Assembly (NCBI RefSeq): GCF_964340395.1
Contig: NC_135560.1
Location: forward strand, 6,480,598-6,544,597
Reading direction: 5' to 3'
DNA length: 64,000 nucleotides
Origin: Glandiceps talaboti
Lineage: Eukaryota; Hemichordata; Enteropneusta; Spengelidae
The translations under genes and the position numbers were made by a program. A model generated the notes under the pieces. That model had not been told where the DNA came from, did not search any database, and worked only from the letters and a program-made list of their open reading frames with translations. Numbering within the stretch: position 1 is the first letter of the stretch; every line of letters starts with the position of its first letter. This document shows positions 24,564-37,697 of the stretch, one piece after another.

Positions 24564-24965
24564 CACTAGGGGTGTAAAATCAATCATACAGTCCGCTGTT
24601 TCAATCAATTTTGACACAGTTTTAATTTGCCACGAGATGGTGTGATTTCAGATTTTTCAAGAAATAATAATTTCTGTAATAGTATTTACAGCTGTACAAT
24701 TACCAGGGGTATAAAATTTAGCTTACAGTAGACAGTTTCAATCAATTTTGACAAAATTTTAATTTGCCACGAGATGGTGTGATTTCAGATTTTTAAGAAA
24801 TAATAATATCTGTAATAATATTTATAGTTAAAATGAAATAAAATTACCAGGGGTGTAAAATTTAGCTTACAGTCAACAGTTTCTGTTAATTTGAAGAAAA
24901 TTTCATTTTTTCATGAGTTGGTATGGTATCAGATTTTCAAAAAAATAACAATATTTTCAGTAATT
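24564..24965 (+). repeat. ~140-bp tandem repeat, three copies
   Basis: AGGGGTGTAAAAT-type starts recur at about 24568, 24705 and 24847. Each unit contains ACAGTTTCAATCAATTTTGA, AATTTGCCACGAGATGGTGT and TTTCAGATTTTTAAGAAATA variants. Confidence 0.85.
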
Positions 24966-25639
24966 TATTAGGACAGACTTATTTTGTCACCAGACTAGTT
25001 ACGTCATGAAATGCCATGTGAATATATCTATGATGTAAGGCAGTAAGGAACACTTTACATACGCAAGACTGAGACAAGCTGTTTCTGCTATGTCATTAAA
25101 TCTATGTGTGTAGAAAATTCTAATTAATTGTACGTCATTTATACCATCTGAAATAAATTAATTAAATCAAGATTCTGCTAACATGTAACATGGTTTTAGA
25201 TTCTTAAGTGTGAAAATTTGAGCTCTGCAGTGAACCAGTCAATATTTGGGAGTCTGATAGCCTGAGGTATTCGCCTTAATTCGGATATTTCATCTGGCTG
25301 GGTTTTTTTTCCTTGTCTGAATATTTCAAAGTACTTCATGGCACTTCACTCTTTTATTATTATATCTAGACTGGCCACCACTCTAATAAAATAGTACAGA
25401 GTTGTCTTTTTATCCTGTTTTATTTGTAAAGTCGCCTACATTATAATATGTGTTTTAAATTGTCATTTGCAATATGGTCTTGTTATGACGCAGTCTACAT
25501 GCAGAAATAGTTTGCTAAAAATAGATCAAAAGCAAACAGTACACACTGTACTGCTGTCAGCTAAAATAGAACAGGAATATTAGCGATAAAAGATTGTATT
25601 TCAATCCATATTATGATAAGGATTTCTGTGTAAAAGTTG

Positions 25640-26140
<501 letters not shown>

Positions 26141-26615
26141 GTCTCTCTAGACTTTATCAATTTAAATGACTACAATCTAGATATAATTACATACACATTT
26201 ACACATTTTGAAATCAAGTACTATAAGCTTTTTATCTCCTCTACACCTAAGTTCCACCAAAAATCAATGAGTAACCTCTCTGCAACATCTGTTTTATTTT
26301 TAGAATTTCCATCTTTTTTTAGTTTGTGCTGGTATATTACTGCATAAAGATCACCACTAAATACGGTTATGTGGGTAGAGGTGAACATGTAATAACAGAA
26401 CTAAATATTGAGAGATAAAATTCCAATATATTAATTTTTTTTATAAAATAAATTAAAGTAACACAAGTGTACAGACTTAGATGTGTCTTTGCATGGTGGT
26501 CAGCCGTATCAGACTTCTCAACCATGCTGATAGCGTGGCATGACACTTCGTAGCATACTGACTATTCTAGTGTGGTATATTAAAAGCATGTAAACATTTT
26601 AGTCTGTACGGGAGT

Positions 26616-26632
26616 GGGGGGGGGGGGGGGGG
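26616..26632 (+). repeat. Poly(G) tract (17 G)
   Basis: Uninterrupted run. Similar G runs lie near 20393-20404 and 20462-20475, where they could favour G-quadruplex structure. Confidence 0.9.
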
Positions 26633-27360
26633 ATATATTATTCTTACACATGCACAATTACTCACACATGATATACCAGCAATTTTTTTTTTTTATCTTT
26701 CTATATGCATTGATGATTTTTATTGATAACAATATTTTGAAAATATGTTATCAATGATAGCTCTGTAAATAAAATAATTTGAATATTTATCTCGTCATTT
26801 AATCTTTTATATCCGAAATGTCAAGGGCATATATCAGTATGTCATTAACAAACACATTCTAGTTAGTACCACCAAGTGTGAGTATGCAGTACTTACTTTT
26901 TTTCTGACTTGTAAATATGTTTATACATAAAACAACAGTGATTAATAAAAGATTGCGCAATCCTTACTAAGCCGTGCTATTTTTAGCTTGTATAATAATA
27001 TGTATATTAAGATATGTGTAAATCTAATTTGTAAATTGCCTCAGATTTTTTGCACTTTGGTCAAAATTTACTGGATGGATATTGAATAAAGATAATGTTC
27101 TTTTTATATCAAATGGATTGTGATGTGGGTTTTTTTGGGGGTAATCTATATTTCATACCTGCAGTGATCAATTTCTGTATGAAATAAGCGTAAGAAATTC
27201 AAATGTCGTTTATATCACATCTCTCTGTTATTGCTCTCTCTCTTTCTCTTGTATAATGAGAATGTTTTGATATCAAAATTGTGGATACTGTTTTTTTTTC
27301 TTGTAATTTATATTTCATACCTTCAGCTATCAATGATATAAGCATACAAAAAATTGTGTG

Positions 27361-27376
27361 CCCCCCCCCCCTTCGC

Positions 27377-27451
<75 letters not shown>
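27361..27451 (+). repeat. Compound poly(C) / (TCGC)n / (TC)n repeat
   Basis: C run, then several TCGC units, then about 30 TC dinucleotides. Confidence 0.95.
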
Positions 27452-27452
<1 letters not shown>

Positions 27453-29797
27453 AGATAATGTATTACATCAAATAAATGGATACAGGTATTTTTCACATGG
27501 TCAACAATTTCTGTGTAAAATAAGCATAACAAATTTTCAAATGTTTATTTCAATTCTGTTATCGCTCTCAGTGTTTCTCTTAAATAACGATAACATTTTG
27601 ACAACCGAAATGGATGAGTATAGATATTTTCGTTAGAGTCCATATCACTGCACTGTCATCAATTTCTGTACAAAATAACCATAAACATTTTTTCAAATGT
27701 TGTTTATTCAGTTCTTATTGTTATTTTATGAATGAAACCAATTAGTGTTCTAGACAGACACCCATTAGCATGACAGCACCTCATTCTCAATGTGATTTAT
27801 GTTACCTTGAAATCTCAATTTAAAAATATAAATTCCATAATTGCTCATTCATATCAAATATCTTACTTTGAGAACAAAACATTGTAATAAAATTGAATTC
27901 GTCTAAAAATAGTTGTGTACAGTTCTGCCGGACAGGTTTACATTGATTTATGGCTACAAGTAAAGAAGTGATAGAACCCAGTTAACAATCATCACCGTGC
28001 TCTGCATTCTTGATGTAGAAATGTTGATTTCCCTGCGGTGTGTCTGTGTTTGTGATGACGTAAACACAGTTCACTCTTTAACCCTTCAATACCCGAATAC
28101 TGTTATTTTCCCTTTGAGAAAATTCTGCTAAATTTGTTTGTAAGTGGCTTAAATTTTTTTTCATTTTGTATGATGATGCACTACACTAATGCACAGCGTT
28201 TACAAAACAACATCTTTAAATTTGCATAGGAGTGCAAAAAGTAATAATTTATACAGTCCTTATCAATATAGAATCCTTGACGCTTCGATTTAATATTCTT
28301 TCACAAAAAAGCTTAAGTGAGATATATGTAGGTGAAGTACTACCTAACATATGCATGTATACTAAAATAAAATGATACACTCCAAGCTCAAATAAACGGT
28401 AAAGTACGCATAGAGAGATCTAAGAATGATTCGCACCGAGAAGAATCCAAACATATTTTTGCATTAGTCTCTATAGACTAACTCTCAATCCACTGCCATT
28501 ATTAATATTTTACAGTTACTGTAGCCATGAGAGCAGAAAATATGCCTGTAATAAATTCACTTTTAAGATGTTTTCAGTGACTATATAAGACGAAGTGTCA
28601 CACACATCTGGTCAGTTTACGTTTCTTTCCTAAGCTGAAATTTATCAGACAAAAAATGTTTAGGCGTCATTCTAGAGGGCAATAAAAATTGCAATACATC
28701 ATTTTATGTATTGTAGAATCTGTACACTTGAGTACATAATCCTCCCATAGCAACCCCACCCCCTAAAAATGAAATTAATTATAGAGCGTGCTGTCATCAG
28801 GCCTTATGACTGTTTTGTTCTGAAAACACAAATAATTGCATTGATTGATATTTATGTTGACACTTGATCAAAGTTTGTTTTCAAACACAAATCTTCAATA
28901 TTTATATTTGAAAAGTTGAGAGTATAAAGTCAAGGGTAGTCTCCTGATATTGACCTGCTAAGATCTTTGTCTCAAATCCTGTAAAACGGTCGTGAACTTG
29001 AACGTTTCTAACTCCTTATCTACCCTGGTTTCCATCAATTTTTTTTTCAATATTTCTAAAAGTATGTTTTTTTACTTTCATATATTTTTTCTATAAATAC
29101 AGTTACTGGTACAATCCAGCAATTTTTACATTCACAACCTTCAAAAGTACATTTGAGTCGAGTCCTGTGTCACTCAGTGTAACATTTCTTTGTTTTGTAT
29201 ACTTGGCAAAATTCTACTAACAAGATCAAAAAGTTTATTTAAAAAATATACAACTGTTTATAATCTTGAAGACTTTTGATTAAATAATTATATACAGTCA
29301 AGAAAATAAACCTGTTTTGCATTCTATTCCTGATGTAAACTTGATGCAACAAAGAAAAATTTATGCCTGAAGGGTGTCACATGACTGACATGTGACAACA
29401 CTGGCCTTAGTGCACCATTACAACAGATCACTGTATATTATCGTGTTTATTTAATATGTCATTGATACCTTTTTAACAAACCCTTGCAAAGATAAAAAAA
29501 AAACTTTTATCAAAACTTAATTGAGGTCATACACAGAGTTAGAAGCAACGTGGCAGTTTCTACACAGATAACCAAACTTCCATAAAACGTGACCATAGCA
29601 TTAATAAAAAAAATAAAAATATCTGCTACCGTCATGAATAATTGATAAAACCTTGATATAGACAGATGCAGCCTTTCCCTCACCCGCAGATGATGAAAAT
29701 TTATTACCAATTTTTATCTCACTTCTAAATATACCGTATGGATGAACTGGTTATATTAGCAGTCAAAGCATACACAATAACAACTTCTTTTGATGGC

Positions 29798-30234
29798 TTG
29801 ACCATATGGATGGGGATTTAGTATTCATTTTGGATTTTGAATTTATAAAACAAGTTTATCATGGCTTCCTACTTGAAATATCAATGTAAAAGAACATAGA
29901 CCACTGTGTTTGTAACTCAATACACTGCCAAAAGCTAGAAAATGTGTAAAAAGTTTGTTATTGTACGTACAAACATATTATGTTACATGTTTATTATGCT
30001 TTTCCAATTTATTGAGTTACAAATATTAAAGGTAGTCTAGTTCCTATACAGTATCGTTATGATTTATACCTTCACTCACAGACTGTGGTTAGAAACCACA
30101 GTTGGCATCCAGGCTACAAAAAAGGACTTGGAGTATGTTGTTTCACATTTTTCAAGTAGGAAGCCATGGTAAAATTGTTTTATAAATTATAAATCCAAAA
30201 TGAATGCCAAATCCTCATCCATATGGTCACTTTA
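29798..30234. mobile_element. MITE-like foldback element, copy B
   Basis: The left arm has ACCATATGGATGGGGATTTA and ATCATGGCTTCCTACTTGAA; the right arm has TTCAAGTAGGAAGCCATGG and CATCCATATGGTCACTTT. It is longer than copy A because the centre (about 30030-30140) carries an extra segment with GTCTAGTTCCTATACAGTAT and a small hairpin (ACTGTGGTT, AACCACAGT). Parts of that segment recur, reversed, near 37100-37130 and 14648-14665. Confidence 0.8.
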
Positions 30235-31893
30235 ATGTTGACTGGGTTAGATCTAATGTTCAATATGGCAAGTTGAATAGCTTGTGGGTAACAGATTGGT
30301 GTTGTTGATAAACTGAAAATGAAAACAAAATATAGACTACGCAGTTCAGTCTATATCATAAGAACTTATGAATGCTTCTCAGTGTTCATACTGTAAATTG
30401 AAGTTCACATTATAAAATACAGGACAATCAAACTTACACTTTATATTCACCACAATGGGTATTGTTACTAAACCAGGGTTCAATAAATACCTGTGATACA
30501 CACAAAAACAACAATGAAATGCCAAGCACAACTGAGGTGTGAAGGACAAGAACCAACAGGGTTCTTATTTTTCAAAACCCTCTACACTCCACAAACATGT
30601 TTGTATTAAACACTTGTTTACGTCTAAGTAATCGGTGGTCAGAGTGGGAGTCACAGCGGTACACATATGATGAGACGAGTCAGAGTGCAAACTATGTGTC
30701 AGTGGTCTGCTAACCTGCCTTGAACCAGTCATATCAGACAGTCCATACAGACAACAATAGAACCATAATGACAAACATTGTCAACAGTGGAGGAACTCTA
30801 GACGTCACAAATATGACCATGTAAGGGCAATAGCTGTAGTGTAGTTACATACATTGTCCTTGTGATGAACTATCGAAGCTGACAGTCATTAAAATTTGAA
30901 TTATCACCTCGTATTACGAAGCCTGGAAACTTTTATCCGTGCAGATCTTAAAATCAGGTAGGACTTTGTAAACAAGTTATGACGCAGCGTATATATGTGT
31001 TACAGCAACTTTGCAATAGTGTTTTTAAATTTGCATGACTCCGGGGAACTGAAGAAATTCTTTGCGAGGAGAATTTTAATATCTTAATCGAATATTGCAT
31101 AAAAGTTTTACAACAAACTGTTCATACTAAACCTACAAGACAACACGAGGTATTATAATTACTGAAATATAGTTTATCTTCAAGCTTGGTTATGTTATTC
31201 AAAACTTAATTTGCCCAGATTAGGTCTGTGCCCATAATGAATTCAGATTTCAGAATTCTTGAAATATGTATATGTTATTTATTAAAATCGCATTTTTTTG
31301 GCACACTAAACCAATCAACAAATTAATTCACTTTAACCCTTTCATGACTAGAGATGAGTTTTAAATAATATGGGGACCCAATTTATATGAATATTTTCAT
31401 AATTACAATAATATTACTTTATTAGGAAGTAACATTTCTTTAATTCCAGTCTAAAATGAAGTTGATATATGCCAAAAACTTACATAAAACAAGAATTTTG
31501 TCCAAACAATTTTGGCGGGAATGTTTTCAGTATTGAAGGGGTTAAACCTATAGGCCTGTAGAACACTGAATTTTGACAATAAACTTCTCTCTTTGATGTC
31601 CCTGGTCATTGGCCTGCATCCAGGTAAACAAGCTATTCTGACGTCTTTACCTGTGTTCAGCAAAACAAGCCATAAAACATACGAAATGATGAAATTAACA
31701 CTGAGGTCAAAAGTTTACTCTACTGGGTCACAGGGGCAATAACCAGACTGATGTGTTTACTATGCAAAATTCATACCCTGTATTTTCAGTTATTACGCTC
31801 AAGAAAGGTGAAAGCTGTTTTATTATTTATTTGTTTGGGGTTCTTTTGTTCCTACCTTTATTTAAAACCACAGGCAACTCATCCCCAGATGGT

Positions 31894-31968
31894 GTTGCTA
31901 TGGAAACACATTAATCATCATCTGTGGGCATCTGCAGCTGTCATTATTCTATCCTTGAACTTTGACCT
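31894..31968 (+). promoter_or_regulatory. Possible enhancer: RFX X-box plus DR1 nuclear-receptor site
   Basis: GTTGCTATGGAAAC at 31894-31907 fits the RFX X-box consensus. TGAACTTTGACCT at 31956-31968 is the reverse complement of AGGTCAAAGTTCA, a canonical DR1 (HNF4/PPAR/RXR type). The two are 48 bp apart in otherwise gene-free DNA about 4 kb from the Bcl-2-family promoter. Occupancy is inference from motif match only. Confidence 0.4.
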
Positions 31969-33090
31969 TCACAAGTAGAATGACACAGTATAATGTAGAC
32001 TGCATAAATCTAGCAATATTTCACAACTATAATTCCATAATTGGTGAAGGCACACATTGTTCTCAATTTGCTGAGGTGGCATAAATTAAAAATGGTGCAA
32101 CAATATTCTAGAATTTTTTCCCCACCAAAATATGTATACACAAATATTGGAAGAAACAGGGGTATAATAATTCAATTTCATGTCAAAAGCCATGTTTATA
32201 ATTCTAAAGTAATTTATGTGGGGTTTTTTTCTCACACTTCTCTATGAAACAAGCTACAATACCTTCATTGTTAGGGTGACGTTTGTGACTATGGCCAATG
32301 ACTCACACAGTAACATGACGTGCCTTCAAACATTCATTCCTGTACCCGTGTTTTATTTGTGATGTAGTTCAGATTGTCACACGTCACACAGTCACACCAT
32401 ATTTGCATGACAAAGCTTAAATAACTTCATACAAACCCACTGATCCCTGATTGAAGTGATTCTACGAATTTCCAACTCATATCCTGAATACCATAGTGGA
32501 TTTGGTTTTGCGTGGGTGGTTGTTTATTCAAGGTCATTGATTGTGTTATTTGAATTTTTGAAAAAGTTGGCATGTGATTCTGCATTTACGTACCACTGTG
32601 CATGTGTTGTTCTGACAGTTACACAAGAAACCTGCAACATTGTGAAAATTTTCTCATCCACCCACATAAAAACTACACTAACCCCAAGACACATGTACCC
32701 ACTATTGACCACTCACACATGACATACTTCAAGTTTTACATCACAAGCTGAAATATACCATAGGTATTTCCTAGTATCTGAGAACAATATAAACTCAATG
32801 TACCATTGTCTAGGTTCAGACCGATCAATAGAATTCCATTGGTGGTCATAGAAACTCATCAGAAGTATGTTTGGCCGCTGCCCAAGTCGATAAAAGACTA
32901 ACAGTTCTCCTTTCTTGTATCTTTTAAATCTTGGTTGCTAGTTACACGTGAATTCAAGCATGGTGTTTGTATCACTATGGCCACATGTATAGGGCAATAC
33001 AACTTGAACTTGTAGATGATTCACATGTCTTGCATAACACACATATACATACACACTGGCAGTAACGTAATATTAAAAGACAAGTCCAAA

Positions 33091-33122
33091 TTTATTCCAA
33101 TAACCTCTGGGTTCAATTTATT
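33091..33122 (-). terminator. Candidate poly(A) signals of the Bcl-2-family gene
   Basis: Minus-strand AATAAA motifs lie at 33117-33122 and 33091-33096. I saw no other on this strand between here and the stop codon at 34744, which would imply a long 3' UTR of about 1.6 kb. Confidence 0.4.
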
Positions 33123-34743
33123 GAAATGAAACATTTATCATAGATTTCCATTCACCAGAGTTTTCCCATTCCCTCTCCACTATATACATGTCTTCCGAGT
33201 GAGAAAGACATAGTTCAGATTTTATATAAAAATACTCTGGAAACAAAAGGATAAAATCAGCTGCTCAACAAAACAATACTCGGTAAACAAATATGCTACA
33301 GAGATGACAACGTTTCTCTCCAACAACACCTGTCCCTTTTCATATACAACATAACACCGGTCATACATATAAATCCTTTGAAACACAATGAACTCTTTTG
33401 ATTTCAAGCTTTCAAAACCTTAAACATTTCAGTTTACATTGTACATCCCTGAAATAAGAAGTGTAAATGAAACATCGTAATCTCAAAATTCGTAAATTCA
33501 TTTCTATAATGTTTTAACAAAAGGCAACAAAACAACATAAAATAAAATGTGATAGAACAGTTCTGTAACTATGCCAACAAAATAGTGGCTGTTTTAATAC
33601 AATTTTCATGTCAAAATTGAAGTTTGAACTCAATATGTTGAATCTACGGTAGAAAGTTACTCTCGGGCTAACCTGAAGTTCAGAGCTCTCTCTCTCTCTC
33701 TCTACATTACACCATTACTGTTGTACAGTAACCTTTCACTACATTAAGAGCAGATAATTTAACTTTGTCCGATTTTGAAATTTACAGTTCATGTGAAGCA
33801 ATGTATATATATATAGAGAGTAATGACTTGGACTTCAGAATATGATACATAGAGTACACATTTGAAAATTGAGATTTGTTAATATCAGGAGTAAGTCCTC
33901 GGAAATTGATTAGTGATTGTCATAAGACAGGATGTGACTGTGTTAAAGTATATAGTGCTGTTCAAAAGTAGGTGTAGCTGACTTAAAGTGCACTTTGACC
34001 AGTAACAGATAACAAGAATAGTGGCATGCATTAAACTTGGTGTGTTGCCAAAAAAACTGGACTACAGATGATACAGCAGACAGTGTGCAACAGTAGTGTC
34101 ACTGGCATTGAAGGAGTGGCATTTACTTTACATATTTCAGGCTAAAACGAGAATATTAATGCTGATTTATATCTTCTATTTCCTGATTTAGGGTCGAAGT
34201 TTGAAGGTCCATGCATATAAATGTACAGTATTGAAGGTCGAACCACTTCAAAAGAAACTGAATGTAAGTTCAGTTATTTTTTCCGCTGGAAGCAATCATG
34301 CAGTAAACTGTCATAATCGTTGTCAAAAACTTACAAATATACACAACTAAAATGTTGAAATTCTGTCTCAAGCAGTTCAGTGAATAGATTTCAGCACCTG
34401 GGACAGGCCATTTTTCTCGCAGGTAGGAGGTGTTTTCTCAAGGAAACATGATTATTATTCTTCGCAATATTATTTTTTTTATATACAAAACTAACTCTGA
34501 AAAATTGAAACAATATTAACATATTGCACATAGGAAAGTCAAAATGTTTTTGTTTGAACAAAAATGATAATTTCTCCTCCTGTCCTTCACTATAATGACC
34601 TGTCCCAACCATTGCTACCTCTTGCATTGGATTGTGTCTATGTACAGTTTAAAGTCTCTTTGGAAAATGCCAGTGTGTTGACTGCAAGCCTCTCTGGTAT
34701 TTTGTTTGGCATAACTTTCTTCCATAATAATAGTAGTCACAAT

Positions 34744-36008
34744 TCACTTGCCCATGAGCAATCGAAGTGCTGCTAAACCAGTTAGTACAGCGCCAGTCAT
34801 CAAAAGTCCATTAAATGCCACTTTGTCTTTCCAGTCAGTTTCTTTGAATGCTTCATTCATGGCATCCTATTCAGATACAAAAAATAAACGAAATGAGGGT
34901 TAGTTGATGATAAAATATGAGACCCTGCACACTGAGAATGTGATTGCTTTTTCTTTAATCATATGCTTAAACAGAACATTTCCAGGTGAAAAAGTTGCTT
35001 TCCCCCTAGAATGACGTACAGAAAATTCCAGTGACGTTGTCTTGGTAACATGATTTTTATTTCCACATTAGATGTAGTTACAGTTCAGTCGAGAAAATGT
35101 ACGAAGAGATCCTCTTGCCAGGAAATCGTGGGAAGCGGACGTAAATGGCAATGCAATATATACGAAGGCGTTTTATGGTCGCTGTGAGTGATCATGTGCA
35201 CGGGTTATGAAACCTGAAACACGATCTCCTGCTGATGCCTGTTTATAAGCATATCTTGTTTATGCATGTGATTGTTTTAAAGGTATAAGGAAACGAAGCT
35301 TCTTTTTTGTTTGTTTCCTCTTTCCCTTCCTACATGACGAGATGGCAGCAAAAAAATAATAACGCTGGCCATGCAAACAATGTGTACAAAATATGTATTT
35401 CCATATAAAATACACAAACTTACCCATCCACCTTGCTGCTTTATCCATTTGCCTAGTCGGCAGCGGACGTATTTAGCAGTGTAGTCTTTTATATCTTCGA
35501 CGTATTCTACGAGATCAGATTCTTTACAGTGTTTGGCAAGTCTGGCACTAAAAACGTAGACTGTCGCAATTCTTCCCCAGTTGACTTGGCCCTCATCGAA
35601 CATACTATCGAGGCAAGCCCTATATGCGTCGTAGCCATGTTTTTCCGGTGAAAATTGCAGTCTGTCTGTAATGCCTTTCAAAGAAATGTTGTATTTTACA
35701 TCGATCTCGTCCCCAACACGTCGGAGTGTTTCGGCATATTTACTTGACGGTTTCGCCCTTGTAATGTCCGTTTTGTAACCAATAAAATCATCAGCTAACT
35801 GTGAAGCAGTATTCATGATGGTTTCGTCCTCATAAACGATAATTTTCTCTGTATCCGGAGAAGGAATATCTGTGTCTTCTGGTCGAGAAACGTTTCTGTG
35901 TGACGGTTCTTTACCTGGAGAACTTCCGCTGTAAAAATGCGCGAAGGCTCCTTTCTGCTGTGTAGCCAAACCAGCCAATATACCGGATCCTGGGATAGCC
36001 GAAGCCAT
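34744..36008 (-). CDS. Multi-BH-domain Bcl-2-family protein (BAK/BAX- or MCL-1-like)
   Basis: Exon 1 is 36008-35424 and exon 2 is 34866-34744, with a 557-bp phase-0 intron (donor GTAAGT, acceptor AATAG); the product has 235 residues. Visible domains: a BH4-like segment at 66-79 (QLADDFIGYK), BH3 at about 91-106 (LRRVGDEID), BH1 with NWGR at 143-146, BH2 spanning the splice junction (WIKQQGGW then DAMNEAF, 188-202), and a hydrophobic tail at 212-233 ending RLLMGK, suited to mitochondrial or ER membrane anchoring. Residues 1-60 are flexible. The BH3 resembles MCL-1, while FSARLAKH after BH1 is closer to BAK (RLALH); anti-apoptotic FxFGG is absent. So pro- versus anti-apoptotic role is open. It is divergent from the BH3-only gene. 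Membership of the Bcl-2 family is near certain. Confidence 0.93.
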
Positions 36009-36400
36009 TGCTATTCACAAGCTGGGAGGTTAATGTAAGTGAGACAGCGATTCTCTGTAAATTTTGGAGATGAGTCAATATTCAGCCAGAATGCTTGACT
36101 GCGCGGCCGCTCGAACACAAACGTTTATAGTTGAACGATCATTCGGGAAGAGATCGTATACCTTCGTCGATTCTCGTGGATTTCCATGACATCCGAAAAT
36201 AGGAAACAGGGGCGATTTCATTGGTTGGATTTCAGATCACATGACCAGTACTCCAACGTGATTGCACCATACCAGTACGACGTCATGCGTTTAAAAATAG
36301 AAACATCATCATCGAAAAGGTTTGACGTCAATAGAATCCCGCTCGCCGATTGGTGGGTATACCAGTATCTATTTATAGTATAGCCCCCAAAGTCAAAACA
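36009..36400. promoter_or_regulatory. Divergent promoter between the Bcl-2-family and BH3-only genes
   Basis: A minus-strand TATAAA (36124-36129) lies about 120 bp upstream of the Bcl-2-family ATG. A plus-strand TATTTATA (36370-36377) faces the BH3-only gene. Between them are inverted CCAAT boxes (ATTGG at 36220-36224 and 36349-36353), an M-box/E-box-like TCACATGACC (36237-36246), a GACGTCA half-palindrome near 36279-36285 and a perfect palindromic CRE, TGACGTCA, at 36323-36330. AP-1 consensus TGAGTCA at 36071-36077 falls in the predicted 5' UTR of the Bcl-2-family gene. Transcription start sites are inferred from TATA positions only. Confidence 0.6.
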
Positions 36401-36602
36401 AAAATATTTCCGCGAAAGTTGTGGCACGTCTCGAGTGAAATCGGAATACAGGATTTCCCTTTAGATCAGAAAATTATACAAGAAGCCGTGTTTTAGGATC
36501 AGCACGTCAGAAGGAACTAGTAACCCATACCGTGGACGAGGAAATAGAACCTAAAATTGACGGGAAAACCGTGTATTTTCTACCGAGCACAGAAGCAAAC
36601 AG
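36400..36602 (+). other. Predicted non-coding first exon of the BH3-only gene
   Basis: It starts about 25-30 bp after TATTTATA and ends at a plausible donor (AAACAG, then GTACCG at 36603). It contains no ATG in any frame, consistent with a 5' UTR exon. Confidence 0.4.
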
Positions 36603-37697
36603 GTACCGTAGTGGGGATTTTTTCATTGTTTCAAGTGTTTTTGTCTGAATGATAGGTTTTCCGTTCAAAAACGGGACATTTACTCTATCGAATACGTAGT
36701 TGTAGTGTTCCATTTATATTTACCTCTCGATTTTCATGTCGTTGCCCTCTCGTCGTTATGATTTATCAAGAGTTATCGTCTATTTGTCACACTGTACTAC
36801 AGTGTAAAACCTTTCGTACTTGTTTACAAAATGTACACAGTCCAAGAATACCGGAAATTCATTAAGTTGGCAAGTTGGTCCTGGCGTCCGCGTCCAAGAC
36901 CAAAATTTACATGTACCAATGTCCAACCATATCGACTGAGGTCAGACCACCTTAAGAAATCTGGTATAAAGTTAGATCTTGTTCAAATGAAATTTGATTT
37001 TACGTCAACGACGGTATCAAAACATCACACGAAATTGTCAAAAAAAAATGTGATTGTTTTTCGGTTTATAAAAATAGTCTGATCAACGTGGTTTCTAACT
37101 AAATGGTAACGATATTGTATAGGAACCAGACTAAACAACCTAATGATGTTACATATTTATCGATGAGTATATATATTGAAGGTCAATATTTGCCCTTGCA
37201 TAGCATAATATATGCCAAAATGAGCCTAGGGGATATGCAAAAATGTAGGTTAACACTAAAGTATATTCCCCGTGTTATATCATAAGAATTGTACAAACAA
37301 TAAGTAGTTTACTTAAAACGAGAATAATTACAGAAAAAAGTGTGAGTGAAAAAAGTAAATATGTATGTTTTGGGTGATGAGCCAGTCACACTGATATGTC
37401 ATCATATGTTAGGGACTCCACCCTGTATGACTTACTTACTCACTACCATAGTTAGCATTGATTTTAATCGACATACAATTGTAGAGTGTATAATGAATTG
37501 AATGAATACTTGCACTAAAAAAGCTGCAGTTGTGAATTTTAAAAGGAATGTTGAATATTTCCAGTTGTAAACTAGTACTTAAAAGGTTACATGTAAATTT
37601 GTCACATTGGGAGTTTTAAAACTTTAGTAAAGTTATGAATATTAAATATTTCTAGTTGTAAATCAGTGCATAGCAAGTCACATGTAAATATACCACA
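36603..37697 (+). other. Predicted intron of the BH3-only gene, with a 90-bp tandem repeat
   Basis: No recognised exon; an 83-codon open frame from 36831 has no family resemblance. From about 37556 a 90-bp unit is repeated (TATTTCCAGTTGTAAAC and TATTTCTAGTTGTAAATC), each with a potential acceptor and a GGGAGTTTTAAAAC block. The second acceptor (AG 37654-37655) could begin the exon that carries the upstream ATG. Confidence 0.4.

Noticed and set aside
31751-31978. 75-codon open frame with a hydrophobic segment
   Set aside because: No family resemblance and no flanking gene model; the interval is better explained by the RFX and DR1 motifs it contains.
36831-37082. 83-codon open frame in the BH3-only gene's intron
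   Set aside because: No recognisable domain, no splice signals fitting the BH3 exon phase.
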